DNA of 26,653 nucleotides, from positions 83,209-109,861 of the forward strand of contig NW_003546404.1 of assembly GCF_000090795.2 (NCBI RefSeq), written 5' to 3'. Shown here one piece after another: positions 10,204 to 19,287 of the stretch; positions within the stretch are counted from its first letter, which is position 1; each line of letters starts with the position of its first letter. A model generated the notes under the pieces. That model was given only the letters and a program-made list of their open reading frames with translations. It ran no database searches and was not told the origin of the DNA. Origin of the DNA: Amphimedon queenslandica (lineage: Eukaryota > Porifera > Demospongiae > Haplosclerida > Niphatidae). The position numbers were made by a program, and so were the translations under genes.

Positions 10204-11098
10204 TAGTTAACCAATTTATGCATTTTATACACTGACAATGCAAGGCTATACAAGCTGACATTCAAAGTGCATTTCTATTGTAATAAAAATTTTAAAATTT
10301 TCATTATTCTAACAAAAGACATTAAATAATACACTAATAATAACAAAAAGAAATAATAATTTAAAAAAACGAAATAATAATATGAATATTATTATTATTA
10401 TTTCTATATATTTATTATTTTAACTTTTTAAACACAAAAAACAAAAGGCTTTCTACATATCAAAAATACATGGTTTATGTCCATATATGGTATGGGCCAT
10501 TTGACCACGGACCACACCATGTCTCAGTACATGTACATACATGTATTTGGTACATATACACTAGCAATGTATTGTACTTGTATTTTAAACAGCATTAGCA
10601 AAGATAAGTTGGTTTGACTGTTAGTGAGTATTGCTAACTGCATATTTATACTAGAGATAGCAGGGAACCATGAGGAGGGTAGGATATTATTTGATCCTTC
10701 TTGTACTTCTAATGTACCATATAGGGGGTATATTTCCCAGGTGAAAATACTTGACAAAAATTACCTTTTAACCTAATCACAAAAAAATTTTGCGTTTCTC
10801 TTCTATTGACCATTATTATTAGTATGATAAAATTAATTTTTATAGATAAAAATTTTGACAATTTTTTTAAAATCGTGAAACTAGCGAAATTAAATCCATG
10901 TGAAATATACCCCCTATACGGTAGTTGATAGTTTTATTGTAAATTGGAAACTTTATTTAAAAAGGAAAAATTGTTTTAAAAGAAACAAGAAATGGAATTC
11001 ACATATGCATGAGGTTAACTTTCTAAAATGACAATTATTAGTTTCTGAAACTAATAACTAACAATATAATGATTAATTAAAACTAGCAGCAAAAGTTA
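10204..11098. other. Convergent 3' intergenic region, very AT-rich
   Basis: This lies between the 3' ends of the kelch-kinase gene (plus) and the beta-helix membrane gene (minus). It holds poly(A) signals for both (AATAAA at 10282; TTTATT at 10933 and 10952 read on the minus strand), a TTA/AAT-rich simple stretch around 10330-10430, and one inverted-repeat element at 10717-10921. No gene is seen. Confidence 0.6.
10717..10921. mobile_element. TA-flanked MITE, 205 bp
   Basis: Imperfect ~20-bp terminal inverted repeats (left CCATATAGGGGGTATATTTC, right the complement of CCGTATAGGGGGTATATTTC, one mismatch) are flanked by TA on both sides (10715-10716, 10922-10923). TA target use points to the Tc1/mariner or PIF-like groups. 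It has no coding capacity and lies downstream of both convergent genes. Confidence 0.75.
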
Positions 11099-14000
11099 CT
11101 AAAACAAATCAACAACTGATTCACGACTAGCACAGCGTCTAACATCAGTAGAACTTGGTACCATAGCTCTCTTTTGTTGATCAACAGTTAGATGTGATTC
11201 AGTGACATCTAAAAGAGGTTCATCATCTTTATCTTGTTTCTTGAAGAACTTCTTAATTAGAGCATCATAACATTTCATATCTGATAACTGCAGGTAAAAA
11301 TGATAAACAACAATCAAAATAAAACTAAAAATAAAAACAGATAAACAAGTATTGTATAACAATACTTTACCATTTTCATTAAGAGCTACAAACAGAATAA
11401 TCATGATACATAAGTTAAACAAGAACCAAACTTCAAGTACATTGTTCATTCTTTTCTTGTAAACTCCACCAAAACAATAACCCAATGATAGCACAGTAAC
11501 TAACACTGTCAATAGCATTGACAATAGGAAGTGCTGTGACTGAATGAAACTGTCAACTAAAGTAACTGATAATAGTACTGGTATCCTAGCCACTAGCAGT
11601 AGACCAGGCCAGAACCGATACTCATCTTTCATTGGGCCACTATAAGCATCAATAATAGGCTTGAAACGACTCCAAAATTTTTTGAAAACTTTGAAATTTG
11701 AAAGATACTTTTCATAAAAACGATTAAGTAGAAGGAACAGTGTGTATGGTATGACAAAAAAAACAGACACCAATAGGGCAAATCCAAATAGTCCAGCATG
11801 CTTCCCTTTAGCATATTCAACATTAGGATCCTCATACCATAAACTAACTGATCTTACTGACTCATTTTTACAGTGAAGAGTTACCTCACGCTTGTGTAGT
11901 ACAATAACAATAGTACGTACTAGTTTAGTATACGAGAGAAGAAAGAGTGTAGATAGAACAGGAACAGCATGAGACCCCATCAGTCTTGATATCTTACCAT
12001 ATCTCCTACACAATTGTATAATGATAATGATAATGATCCACAGGTAGAGAGGGAAAGCAAACTGGAGCCATTGTTTAACATAACTGTCCATGCCATTGTA
12101 AAAACATATCTCAAACCCAAAGTCTAAGTTAATCCATGATATGACTTGACTCAAGACTGGTAATGCTCCTTTCCTTGAAAAGACTGGCTCGTATAACTTG
12201 ACAATGTTAGCATAGAACAATAGACCATTGAGTGTACCGACTGATACTGTTAAATTGAGAGCAATCAGTAGAACCACAAGTAATATACCCATCACTGCAA
12301 ACAGAGCAATCCAAGCTATCATCGTGTAATTATTATGACATTGTTCACACTTGTTTGATCCCATTAGTAGACTGTATCCCTCTGTACATGATCCACACAT
12401 TCTGTGTCCTCTATTATCCACACATTGAGTATGAGTGTCATTCAACTTGAAAGTAACAGGATTAGGAGAACAATAGAGGAGACAGTCCTCATTGATAATG
12501 CATGCCTTAGGATTGGTTGCATTAGCATTGAAAAGTGTACTGGTATCATATGCTCCAATCCACAGTAGACCATTGTGTGTAATGTTTAGACTATTTATAT
12601 CACATGTTACATTCTCTCTTGAAACACTTTGACTGCAAGTACAGGAAACTTGTGACTTATCTAACCTGAAACCAATGGGACACTTTTTAACAGTGAAATA
12701 AAGAATAGCATATCGATGGGTCGTTGTCAGTAAAGGAGAAGTACTTACTAAGCAACCTGTTTGAGTCAGCTTTGGTGTGTATTCAATCAATGAACAAGTA
12801 TTGGGAATATGTGTTTGATTGAGCAAGAAATTGGTGTCATTATCATATACTTGTACTGTACTATCTGTTGGAGTATTTTTTCCAAAGTAATTGTGACTAA
12901 GCAGTGCCACATTAAACTTCAATGCTTGACCTGGATAAATGCATTGATTGCTTGCATTTATACAGTTTTCATAAGTAGTTGTAGCATGAGGATCACAAAA
13001 ACACATAAATATTGGATTACCTGTTGAACTAATGTTTGGGTTTGTCAATTGGAATTGATTATTGTCTGCCATATCAAATATGCCATACATATCATCACCA
13101 GCAAGCCCAGCAGTATTATTTATTAATGTAAGAGGTATATTTGGTGTCATTAATTTTATGTCACTGTGTGTTGACTCTTCAGCATAGATCCCTCCACCCT
13201 TATAAGAAGCATGATTATCAATAAACTCAAAGTTAGCTGATGATGATACCATCAATCTTGATGAGTCATTTATTGCTAATCCTCCTCCAACTACTCCAGT
13301 ATTGTTTATAAATATGAAATTATCTTTAATTGTTACTAATGATGATGTAAGACTCAATCCTGTTGAGGTACTGTTAGCAACAGTAACATTACTGAGACTA
13401 GTAGCATTATTGTTCATTATCTTATTTCCTCCATTTCCAATAAGTGCAGTATCTATTATATCAATTTGGGTTAGCTTCATAAATGTTCCATCAATGAATA
13501 ATCCTTCATTTATATTGTCATGTATTAAACATGATTTAATAATAATGTGATAGTTTACTGCTCTAAGTAAATACTGTTTACTAACGATCTTCAATCCTTG
13601 TGAATTATTAGTAACTTGACTCTCTTTAATCACAAGTGTAGAAGTTAACTGAGTACCAGGATATGTGCAGTCACTTGATTTTGAATATAAATTAAATTCA
13701 ATAGGAAAACCAGAAATATCATTATTATCTTGAAATGATGAGTTGGCAATAAGAAAATAAAAAAGACCTCCCAAAAAAAATTTGAGATTGTTAGTGTAGC
13801 AGTATTCAACCTGATTGAAGATGATTGATACATTGTATGTGGAACCATGATTCATTTCTAGGAACAATGCAGCACCAGTAGTAAAGGTAACATTAGTCAG
13901 TATCAATGAGTAATGGAGTAATTCACTCCTACAACTTGGAAGAGGAATATACCCAATATACAGATTATACTCAGTAAAGATAACTGATGATATCTTAACA

Positions 14001-14506
14001 TCAAAAGTATCCGATAAAATCAATTTACCATACCCTGATGAGGCAAAGGTAGAATTAGTTATTGTAATATCATTGGATGAATCAAACTCTAGTGAACAAC
14101 TAAATGATAAGTTAGAAATAGTGACATGATCACTGTAATGTAATGAAATGCTATTAGCTTCTTTGTTGCAGTGGATACTAGGAGACTGATCCAGTCCATG
14201 TAGAGTAACATTCTTTACTACATTCATGGTAACATGATCAATGATGGTAGTAGTTCCAATGAAGTAGTAGATGGTGTTATGGTATATAGACATATACCCA
14301 GCAAGAACGTACACTGATAAAGGATTACAAGGTGACTGAATAATTGAACTGCAGTCATCAGACACATAATACTGATTAGAGGAGACACTGCAGGAGCTAC
14401 TGAAGAATAAGAAAACAACTACTAACAGGAGAGACATAGCTGCTGTCTGGACCAATATTTTGCTTATACAGTAAATTATAATATTTATAAATGAGTTAAT
14501 GGACAA
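11099..14506 (-). CDS. Multipass membrane protein with beta-helix-like ectodomain, up to 1135 aa, single exon
   Basis: An uninterrupted reading frame. The N terminus MSINSF... could be used, but the internal Met at 14437 (MSLLLVVVFLFFSSSCSVSS) gives a cleaner signal peptide and is my preferred start. Residues ~45-500 are N/S/T/I-rich imperfect repeats of the right-handed beta-helix type (VTLHG, ITISN-like strands, INDSS, GGGIYAE), with many N-glycosylation sites. A cysteine-rich neck follows near residues 500-720, ending in CGSCTEGYSLLMGSNKCEQC. From ~727 come eight or nine hydrophobic segments, including IAWIALFAVMGILLVVLLIA, GLLFYANIV and WIIIIIIIQLC, then a charged cytoplasmic tail of ~80 residues. 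I recall similar beta-helix plus multi-TM proteins as large families in sponges, but cannot name a function. A cell-surface receptor, adhesin or channel-like role is inference. It is intronless, unlike TTC4 and the kelch genes. Confidence 0.8.
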   Translation of the reverse strand: MSINSFINIIIYCISKILVQTAAMSLLLVVVFLFFSSSCSVSSNQYYVSDDCSSIIQSPCNPLSVYVLAGYMSIYHNTIYYFIGTTTIIDHVTMNVVKNVTLHGLDQSPSIHCNKEANSISLHYSDHVTISNLSFSCSLEFDSSNDITITNSTFASSGYGKLILSDTFDVKISSVIFTEYNLYIGYIPLPSCRSELLHYSLILTNVTFTTGAALFLEMNHGSTYNVSIIFNQVEYCYTNNLKFFLGGLFYFLIANSSFQDNNDISGFPIEFNLYSKSSDCTYPGTQLTSTLVIKESQVTNNSQGLKIVSKQYLLRAVNYHIIIKSCLIHDNINEGLFIDGTFMKLTQIDIIDTALIGNGGNKIMNNNATSLSNVTVANSTSTGLSLTSSLVTIKDNFIFINNTGVVGGGLAINDSSRLMVSSSANFEFIDNHASYKGGGIYAEESTHSDIKLMTPNIPLTLINNTAGLAGDDMYGIFDMADNNQFQLTNPNISSTGNPIFMCFCDPHATTTYENCINASNQCIYPGQALKFNVALLSHNYFGKNTPTDSTVQVYDNDTNFLLNQTHIPNTCSLIEYTPKLTQTGCLVSTSPLLTTTHRYAILYFTVKKCPIGFRLDKSQVSCTCSQSVSRENVTCDINSLNITHNGLLWIGAYDTSTLFNANATNPKACIINEDCLLYCSPNPVTFKLNDTHTQCVDNRGHRMCGSCTEGYSLLMGSNKCEQCHNNYTMIAWIALFAVMGILLVVLLIALNLTVSVGTLNGLLFYANIVKLYEPVFSRKGALPVLSQVISWINLDFGFEICFYNGMDSYVKQWLQFAFPLYLWIIIIIIIQLCRRYGKISRLMGSHAVPVLSTLFLLSYTKLVRTIVIVLHKREVTLHCKNESVRSVSLWYEDPNVEYAKGKHAGLFGFALLVSVFFVIPYTLFLLLNRFYEKYLSNFKVFKKFWSRFKPIIDAYSGPMKDEYRFWPGLLLVARIPVLLSVTLVDSFIQSQHFLLSMLLTVLVTVLSLGYCFGGVYKKRMNNVLEVWFLFNLCIMIILFVALNENGKVLLYNTCLSVFIFSFILIVVYHFYLQLSDMKCYDALIKKFFKKQDKDDEPLLDVTESHLTVDQQKRAMVPSSTDVRRCASRESVVDLF

Positions 14507-14643
14507 GTGTTGATAGTTGTAGTAACCACTGCTTGGGTCAAGTATGGCTTTTATTGTGTATTAGTCTTAAATGTGGTGAGTCTACTCTAGCCGCAGGAAA
14601 TCTGATAATTGGTCCGCTTTGGTAATGTAGTTTTATTAGTAAT

Positions 14644-14799
14644 ACAGTCAAACCTGCTATGTGACACCTCTATAATTATCACAGGTAGTATCAGTCCCAA
14701 TAAATAAATGTGTATTAATGAACCCCTGGAATAAGGACAGGCTCATAATTAGGACAGAATTTTGGTCCCAAGGTGTCCGGAATAGACAGGCTTGATTTT
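14644..14799. mobile_element. Degraded Tc1/mariner-like MITE
   Basis: The left end TACAGTCAAACCTG and the right end, whose complement reads TAAAATCAAGCCTG, agree at 11 of 14 positions. Internal segments (AAGGACAGGCTCATAATTAGG, GGTGTCCGGAATAGACAGG) read like the diverged repeats of a mariner-type miniature element. Boundaries are approximate because the right end is decayed. Confidence 0.5.
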
Positions 14800-15351
14800 A
14801 CTAAAGCATTATAATAATATTTACAATCATTTATTTGTTAATCATTTATTAAGTTACATAGTCTCGTGCCCCTGGGCAACGAGACTATAATTTACATTGC
14901 ATTTATTTATTTATCCTTCTTGCTTTCTCGTTCCTTTTAATCGATTTCTTTTTTCTTCTCATTTTTGTCTTTTCTTTATCATTCTTTCCCTTTCTTTTTG
15001 AAGGTTGAAGTAACTTGAGCAACTTTTTATTACGACCAACTTGGGACTTGGCTAGTCTGAAACTTTGACTTCTCACTGTGACATGCTGCAGCAAATGACT
15101 CTTAATTTTCGTCCTTCTAGTTCAATTGTTTCATTTTTCTTGCAAGCAAATAAGAGAGAGAGCTGCTGTCTTTGAATTAAACATAAGCAAACCCTTTGTT
15201 GATGCCGGTCCTGGTGTCTTTAATAATGCAAAAGCCATCAATAGGACCACAGAACCTTGAGAGAGAGAAATGATAAAATGAGGAGATCATTTTATTCTGA
15301 TTTTTATTAAAAATGGGATTTTTATTGGAAATATTTCAGGAGCTGACACAT
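14800..15351. other. Intergenic stretch without a convincing gene
   Basis: A short hairpin (ATAGTCTCGT near 14858, ACGAGACTAT near 14879) is the only structure seen. A 63-codon open frame on the minus strand (14903-15094) is almost all K/R/N and looks like a by-product of TC-rich sequence. Confidence 0.45.
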
Positions 15352-15525
15352 TTCAATACAAGAGAAAGATGAGGAATTGAGAAAAAAGAAGAATGTATGT
15401 CAAGAAAGAGAGCAAGAGCTTCATAAGCCGTTATATACAACAGGCCAAATCTTCTTGGGTTTTGAAAATAAAAGAGATTACCATAACAGAAGAGCTTGTT
15501 GGTAAAGGAGGCTAGGGAGAGGTCA
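15352..15525 (+). pseudogene. Broken partial copy of the kelch-kinase gene (coiled coil/kinase junction)
   Basis: This segment closely matches 9344-9515 of the kelch-kinase gene in the same orientation. It covers the end of the coiled coil (GAAAGATGAGGAATTGAG shared) through the glycine-rich loop of the kinase (CTTGTTGGTAAAGGA shared). A small insertion (TATA) before the shared ACAACAGGCC shifts the frame. A TAG replaces the codon in the glycine loop where the parent has the conserved W (GKGSWGEV). No kelch half or remaining kinase is nearby. The flanks do not show clear transposon ends or a poly(A) tract, so a segmental duplication is more likely than retrocopying. Confidence 0.85.
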
Positions 15526-15824
15526 CATCAATGCCCAAAGTTAGTAAGTCATTTCATTTTTAATGATAAAATTTCAAGTTACGAGCATTTATTATTTCTA
15601 GCACATTGAATGGTATAGATCTAAATGCAAAATAGTGGAGAGTGCATGTTCAGCAATTATAATGCTTAATCTTGGCAATACAAGCATATAGGCTGCAAAA
15701 ATTATATTTAAAAAAATCTTCAATATTTAAAATTGCATTTTTCACTGCAGACTATAATCATGCTCACAAATATTTATATTATTATTAGTATTAATTTTAA
15801 TATTAAAAATGCTGAAAACTTCTT

Positions 15825-18584
15825 CTACACTGTCCTTTTAGCTAAATTTATACTGCCACCATCTTTGTGATCGGCTTTTGGAAAACTGTTCAGCAAAGTT
15901 GGTTGTGTTGGCATTGCAGTCTCCAGGACATTTTGCTGAGGCCAGAATATCATGATAACCACTCTAGGACCAAACAAGCAGAACAATACAGCCAATGCAC
16001 TCAATTGTATCGTAGAGGAGATCACTGCTGTTTGAATGGTAGAATCATTAGTAGCAATATAGGAGAGTATGAAAAGGAACCACATCAGACCCAGTGAAAA
16101 TGTAGAGAAGGAGACATACTTTGACTCGTTAAAGTTAGCAGGGAATCTAATGGTAAGGACTGCTAGTGCATTGCTAGCAATAAGTAAAGCACTGAAATAC
16201 AGCATCTGTAATATGATCAATGCAATGTGTGGGGAGGTACACTTTAGGATGAGTGTTGGATAATCGTTGTGATTGTTCTCGTCAAGCTTGGTTGAGGTTA
16301 TAGTGTCTGGATGGACAACTATCATTGAAACTAAAACAAAGCTCATTTGTACACCGACCAACAGGAATGTGAACAGAATCTGATGGATTGATCCAGTGTA
16401 TTTGGGACGATTTGAGATGCTCTTGTGTAAAAATATGCGTGATATTCGTATTAACTTTACTAGTAATGCGGAGAGTACAAGGGAGAAGCAAAACCAGAGA
16501 CCAACGCGTTGGAATCCACAAGAAACTGGCGAAGGCTTTAAGAGAAAAACGATTGTTACAAGAAAGCAGAGGGTCAAGCCAATGAGTAGAAGTATCATTT
16601 GTTCTCTTCCTGAAGACTTGACTATAGGAGTATTCCAGAACCAAATAAAAGCACATGTAACAAATACAACTGCTATTAATCCAACTGCAGACAGCACAAT
16701 CAGTACTATGCCCCATGCATCGGTTGGTTTAAGATATGAGTGAGAAATATCAACACAGCCAGTGCTACCAGTTAACGGATTATTGCCCCACATGTCACTA
16801 GGACATGTTTGACATGATGTATTAGTTAACGAAGCGTTGGTATAGTTTTGCCCAAGACATGGATCACATGTACCACAGCATGAGGATACAACTATGCGTT
16901 TAATGTGGCCCGGGCTACAAACCTGACACTGTGATTTCAATGTTAGCACAGGCATATACTCTCCCTCACCTGATGAAGTTATTCCAAACTGACTCCTAAC
17001 ATTAGGGTAGAGTTGTAGACGATTATTTGAGACACTACTGTCCCAAGTCCCAATGTTTACTAAGCTAAGCGGAGGGCAGTCATTAGAAGTACACTTAATC
17101 AACTGGTAATTGAATATACTGTACTTTGCTACTGCAATGTTTCCCAGGGAGTCAAAATTGACCATATTATTACTGGGACTTGTGAAGTTAACTTTACTAA
17201 TATACCGGAACAAAACGTCGCCGTTTAACGACTGATTATACCCACGACAGCTTTGATTGCCTGGGTACCATTGAACTGGTTGATCACAGTTATCCTGTAT
17301 GAAGTTATCAATAGCGTGAGCTGCTGCATAAACTGCATCCATCACTAGAGGCACAACTGAAAACTGCTTATACTCTGAAGTATTAGTAACACTGGTGTTG
17401 TCACAAACTGGTATTCCATCAATTTTACACTTGTGATACTGCTCATAGTAGGGAGGAAACCATGGATTGCGTTTATTAGTGCTAGGGAGCAGCTGAGAGT
17501 AGTAGACATCAAATGAATCAAGGTTCTCAGAGAAAGCTGCAAAACCAAATTTTCCTGCAGTAACATTATTGAATTCCCTGTCTGTCAGTTCAGCCCACGT
17601 GTCACTAGCAATCCATACAAAGCGTCTTTCATTGCTATTAAGAGTCTGTATCCTATCTAGCTCTGTGAAGAGGCTACGTACGTGATGCACTGAAGCAAAA
17701 AGCACCACTACATTAGCTGATGAATTCAGTAGTTCACTTGCTAGGTTAGCATAATCTGCTATTTTGAATTCATCCGTAATGATAGCATCAAAGTCAATGC
17801 AGATACTACTGGCTGCAGCATGCTTCTTCACTTCCTCAATTCCTCTCTGACCGTACAAGTTATTGGAATTTATGGTAGAGATGTGGTCCCAGCCATAATG
17901 CACAATGAGATCAACCATGGCCTGTGCTTGTTTATCGTCAGGTGGGAATGTACGAAAGAAATAGCTATACAGCTCACGATTGCTCAAAGCAGTTGATGAG
18001 GATCCATAGCTTATCTGGGATTTTTGGAAGAGACGGAGTAGGCCAGCCATTGGTGTTGTGATGAAACTCTCAAATGCTCCTATAATGACTGAGACTGGGA
18101 CTTGCTCTGATGTGCTGGTGTTCACAACAGCACAGCTCTCCAGCTCCAAATCCCCACTGGATAAAACAATATCTATAGTCTCATCCATGGCCACATTCTC
18201 CCTTTTACAAGTGTCCCTTATGTCATAGCCCAGTGTCAAGTTAGGGAGTAGAGTTGGATCAGAGTTGACACTATCAATAGCAAACAGCATTGCCTCCAGC
18301 ATCTCCATGCCATCTTCCCATATCTCATCACCACAGCTGCCAACACCTGTTCCCCCAGAGCTGTAGTAGACTGTGAAAAGACCTCCCAGGACTATATCTT
18401 TCCCAATCCTGTCCTGTATACCACTTATCCTAGTGTCACCATCAGATTTAAGGATAACAGGTTGACTCTCGTATTGATACTGTATTCCAAGAGTTTTGGG
18501 AGGAAGAGAAGTGAGGAGAAAGAGAAGAGTCAGTTGACAAATCATTCTTGTGAAGTAATGGCACACATCCAGTTTATTATGCAT
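15825..18584 (-). CDS. Class C GPCR, metabotropic glutamate receptor-like, 919 aa, intronless
   Basis: A signal peptide lies within the first ~35 residues (ICQLTLLFLLTSLPP); the second Met, at 18545, is an alternative start. Residues ~50-520 are the Venus-flytrap ligand-binding domain, with GLLRLFQKSQISYGSSSTAL, ALSNRELYSYFFRTFPPD and AMVDLIVHYGWDHIST all typical of mGluRs. Residues ~551-605 are the cysteine-rich NCD3G linker (CQVCSPGHI... CCGTCDPC). The seven-helix domain runs from ~623 to ~880 and includes FNESKYVSFSTF before helix 7, matching the mGluR FNEAKF block, which favours mGluR over GABA-B type. The hinge segment reads Y-G-S-S-S where glutamate receptors have Y-S-A-T, so the ligand may not be glutamate. 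It lies between two other minus-strand genes and shares no overlap with them. The ligand is unknown; signalling through a G protein at the plasma membrane is inferred from the family. Confidence 0.92.
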   Translation of the reverse strand: MHNKLDVCHYFTRMICQLTLLFLLTSLPPKTLGIQYQYESQPVILKSDGDTRISGIQDRIGKDIVLGGLFTVYYSSGGTGVGSCGDEIWEDGMEMLEAMLFAIDSVNSDPTLLPNLTLGYDIRDTCKRENVAMDETIDIVLSSGDLELESCAVVNTSTSEQVPVSVIIGAFESFITTPMAGLLRLFQKSQISYGSSSTALSNRELYSYFFRTFPPDDKQAQAMVDLIVHYGWDHISTINSNNLYGQRGIEEVKKHAAASSICIDFDAIITDEFKIADYANLASELLNSSANVVVLFASVHHVRSLFTELDRIQTLNSNERRFVWIASDTWAELTDREFNNVTAGKFGFAAFSENLDSFDVYYSQLLPSTNKRNPWFPPYYEQYHKCKIDGIPVCDNTSVTNTSEYKQFSVVPLVMDAVYAAAHAIDNFIQDNCDQPVQWYPGNQSCRGYNQSLNGDVLFRYISKVNFTSPSNNMVNFDSLGNIAVAKYSIFNYQLIKCTSNDCPPLSLVNIGTWDSSVSNNRLQLYPNVRSQFGITSSGEGEYMPVLTLKSQCQVCSPGHIKRIVVSSCCGTCDPCLGQNYTNASLTNTSCQTCPSDMWGNNPLTGSTGCVDISHSYLKPTDAWGIVLIVLSAVGLIAVVFVTCAFIWFWNTPIVKSSGREQMILLLIGLTLCFLVTIVFLLKPSPVSCGFQRVGLWFCFSLVLSALLVKLIRISRIFLHKSISNRPKYTGSIHQILFTFLLVGVQMSFVLVSMIVVHPDTITSTKLDENNHNDYPTLILKCTSPHIALIILQMLYFSALLIASNALAVLTIRFPANFNESKYVSFSTFSLGLMWFLFILSYIATNDSTIQTAVISSTIQLSALAVLFCLFGPRVVIMIFWPQQNVLETAMPTQPTLLNSFPKADHKDGGSINLAKRTV

Positions 18585-19287
18585 AATATATATCTAGTCC
18601 AATAGGAAGGAAATGCTGCTTAGAAGCCATGTATGTATATATAAAAATGACTGTATTAATATCCTGTGTATACTGGCATTATATTCATCTGCTCCTGCAT
18701 AAATATATTACATAGTCCACTATACTCCTTAATACACAAGCTACCAGTATGATGTCATCATTATAATGATTATGAATATGAAAATACAATAATAATAATT
18801 AATAATTAAATTTCCATTGTAAACAAGGAAATACACGATGCTTGAAATACAACGTACGGTTCAATGGCATTGCTGACATAATTGTGACATTGTATTGGCA
18901 AGCACAAATAAAATGTTGGTAAATTAAAGCTAGACTGAGGCTATTATTAGTGTCCTTGTTTACAAATAGACTGAGCAACAACAGGATGTTGTGCCAATTA
19001 TACACCAGCCACAATCGCATATCATTGCTGTTTTTTGTATTATTTATACTAAAGCTAAAACCCTATAGGAAATAATTTAGGCAAAACCAACTAAAACTTA
19101 AGGTTAAAAAAACATTAAAACTCGTTATGATACTAACAATAACATAAATATTAGTCTCTTTTTTTTATTTTCGACTTTTAGCATTATCATCATAATATTA
19201 CAAAAAAGAGTAAATACTGATTTAAGAACTGGTGGAGCAGTTATCAACATTTAACATTATAAATATAATAAATAATAAGTCATTTCA
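18585..19287. other. Intergenic stretch between TTC4 and the class C GPCR
   Basis: AT-rich with no gene seen. It must contain the TTC4 3' UTR (a minus-strand AATAAA is readable near 19165) and the GPCR promoter. A 13-bp inverted repeat (TTGTAAACAAGGA near 18818 and its complement near 18953) might be a small MITE but lacks clear target duplications. Confidence 0.45.

Noticed and set aside
14903..15094. 63-codon lysine/arginine-rich minus-strand frame
   Set aside because: Low-complexity product of a TC-rich strand, with no signal or recognisable domain.
16282..16743. Several 65-144 codon open frames in both directions under the GPCR
   Set aside because: They overlap the strongly supported seven-helix domain and show no family features; they are shadows.
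18817..18966. 13-bp inverted repeat around 150 bp as a MITE
   Set aside because: Arms are short and no target duplication is visible; noted only within the intergenic entry.
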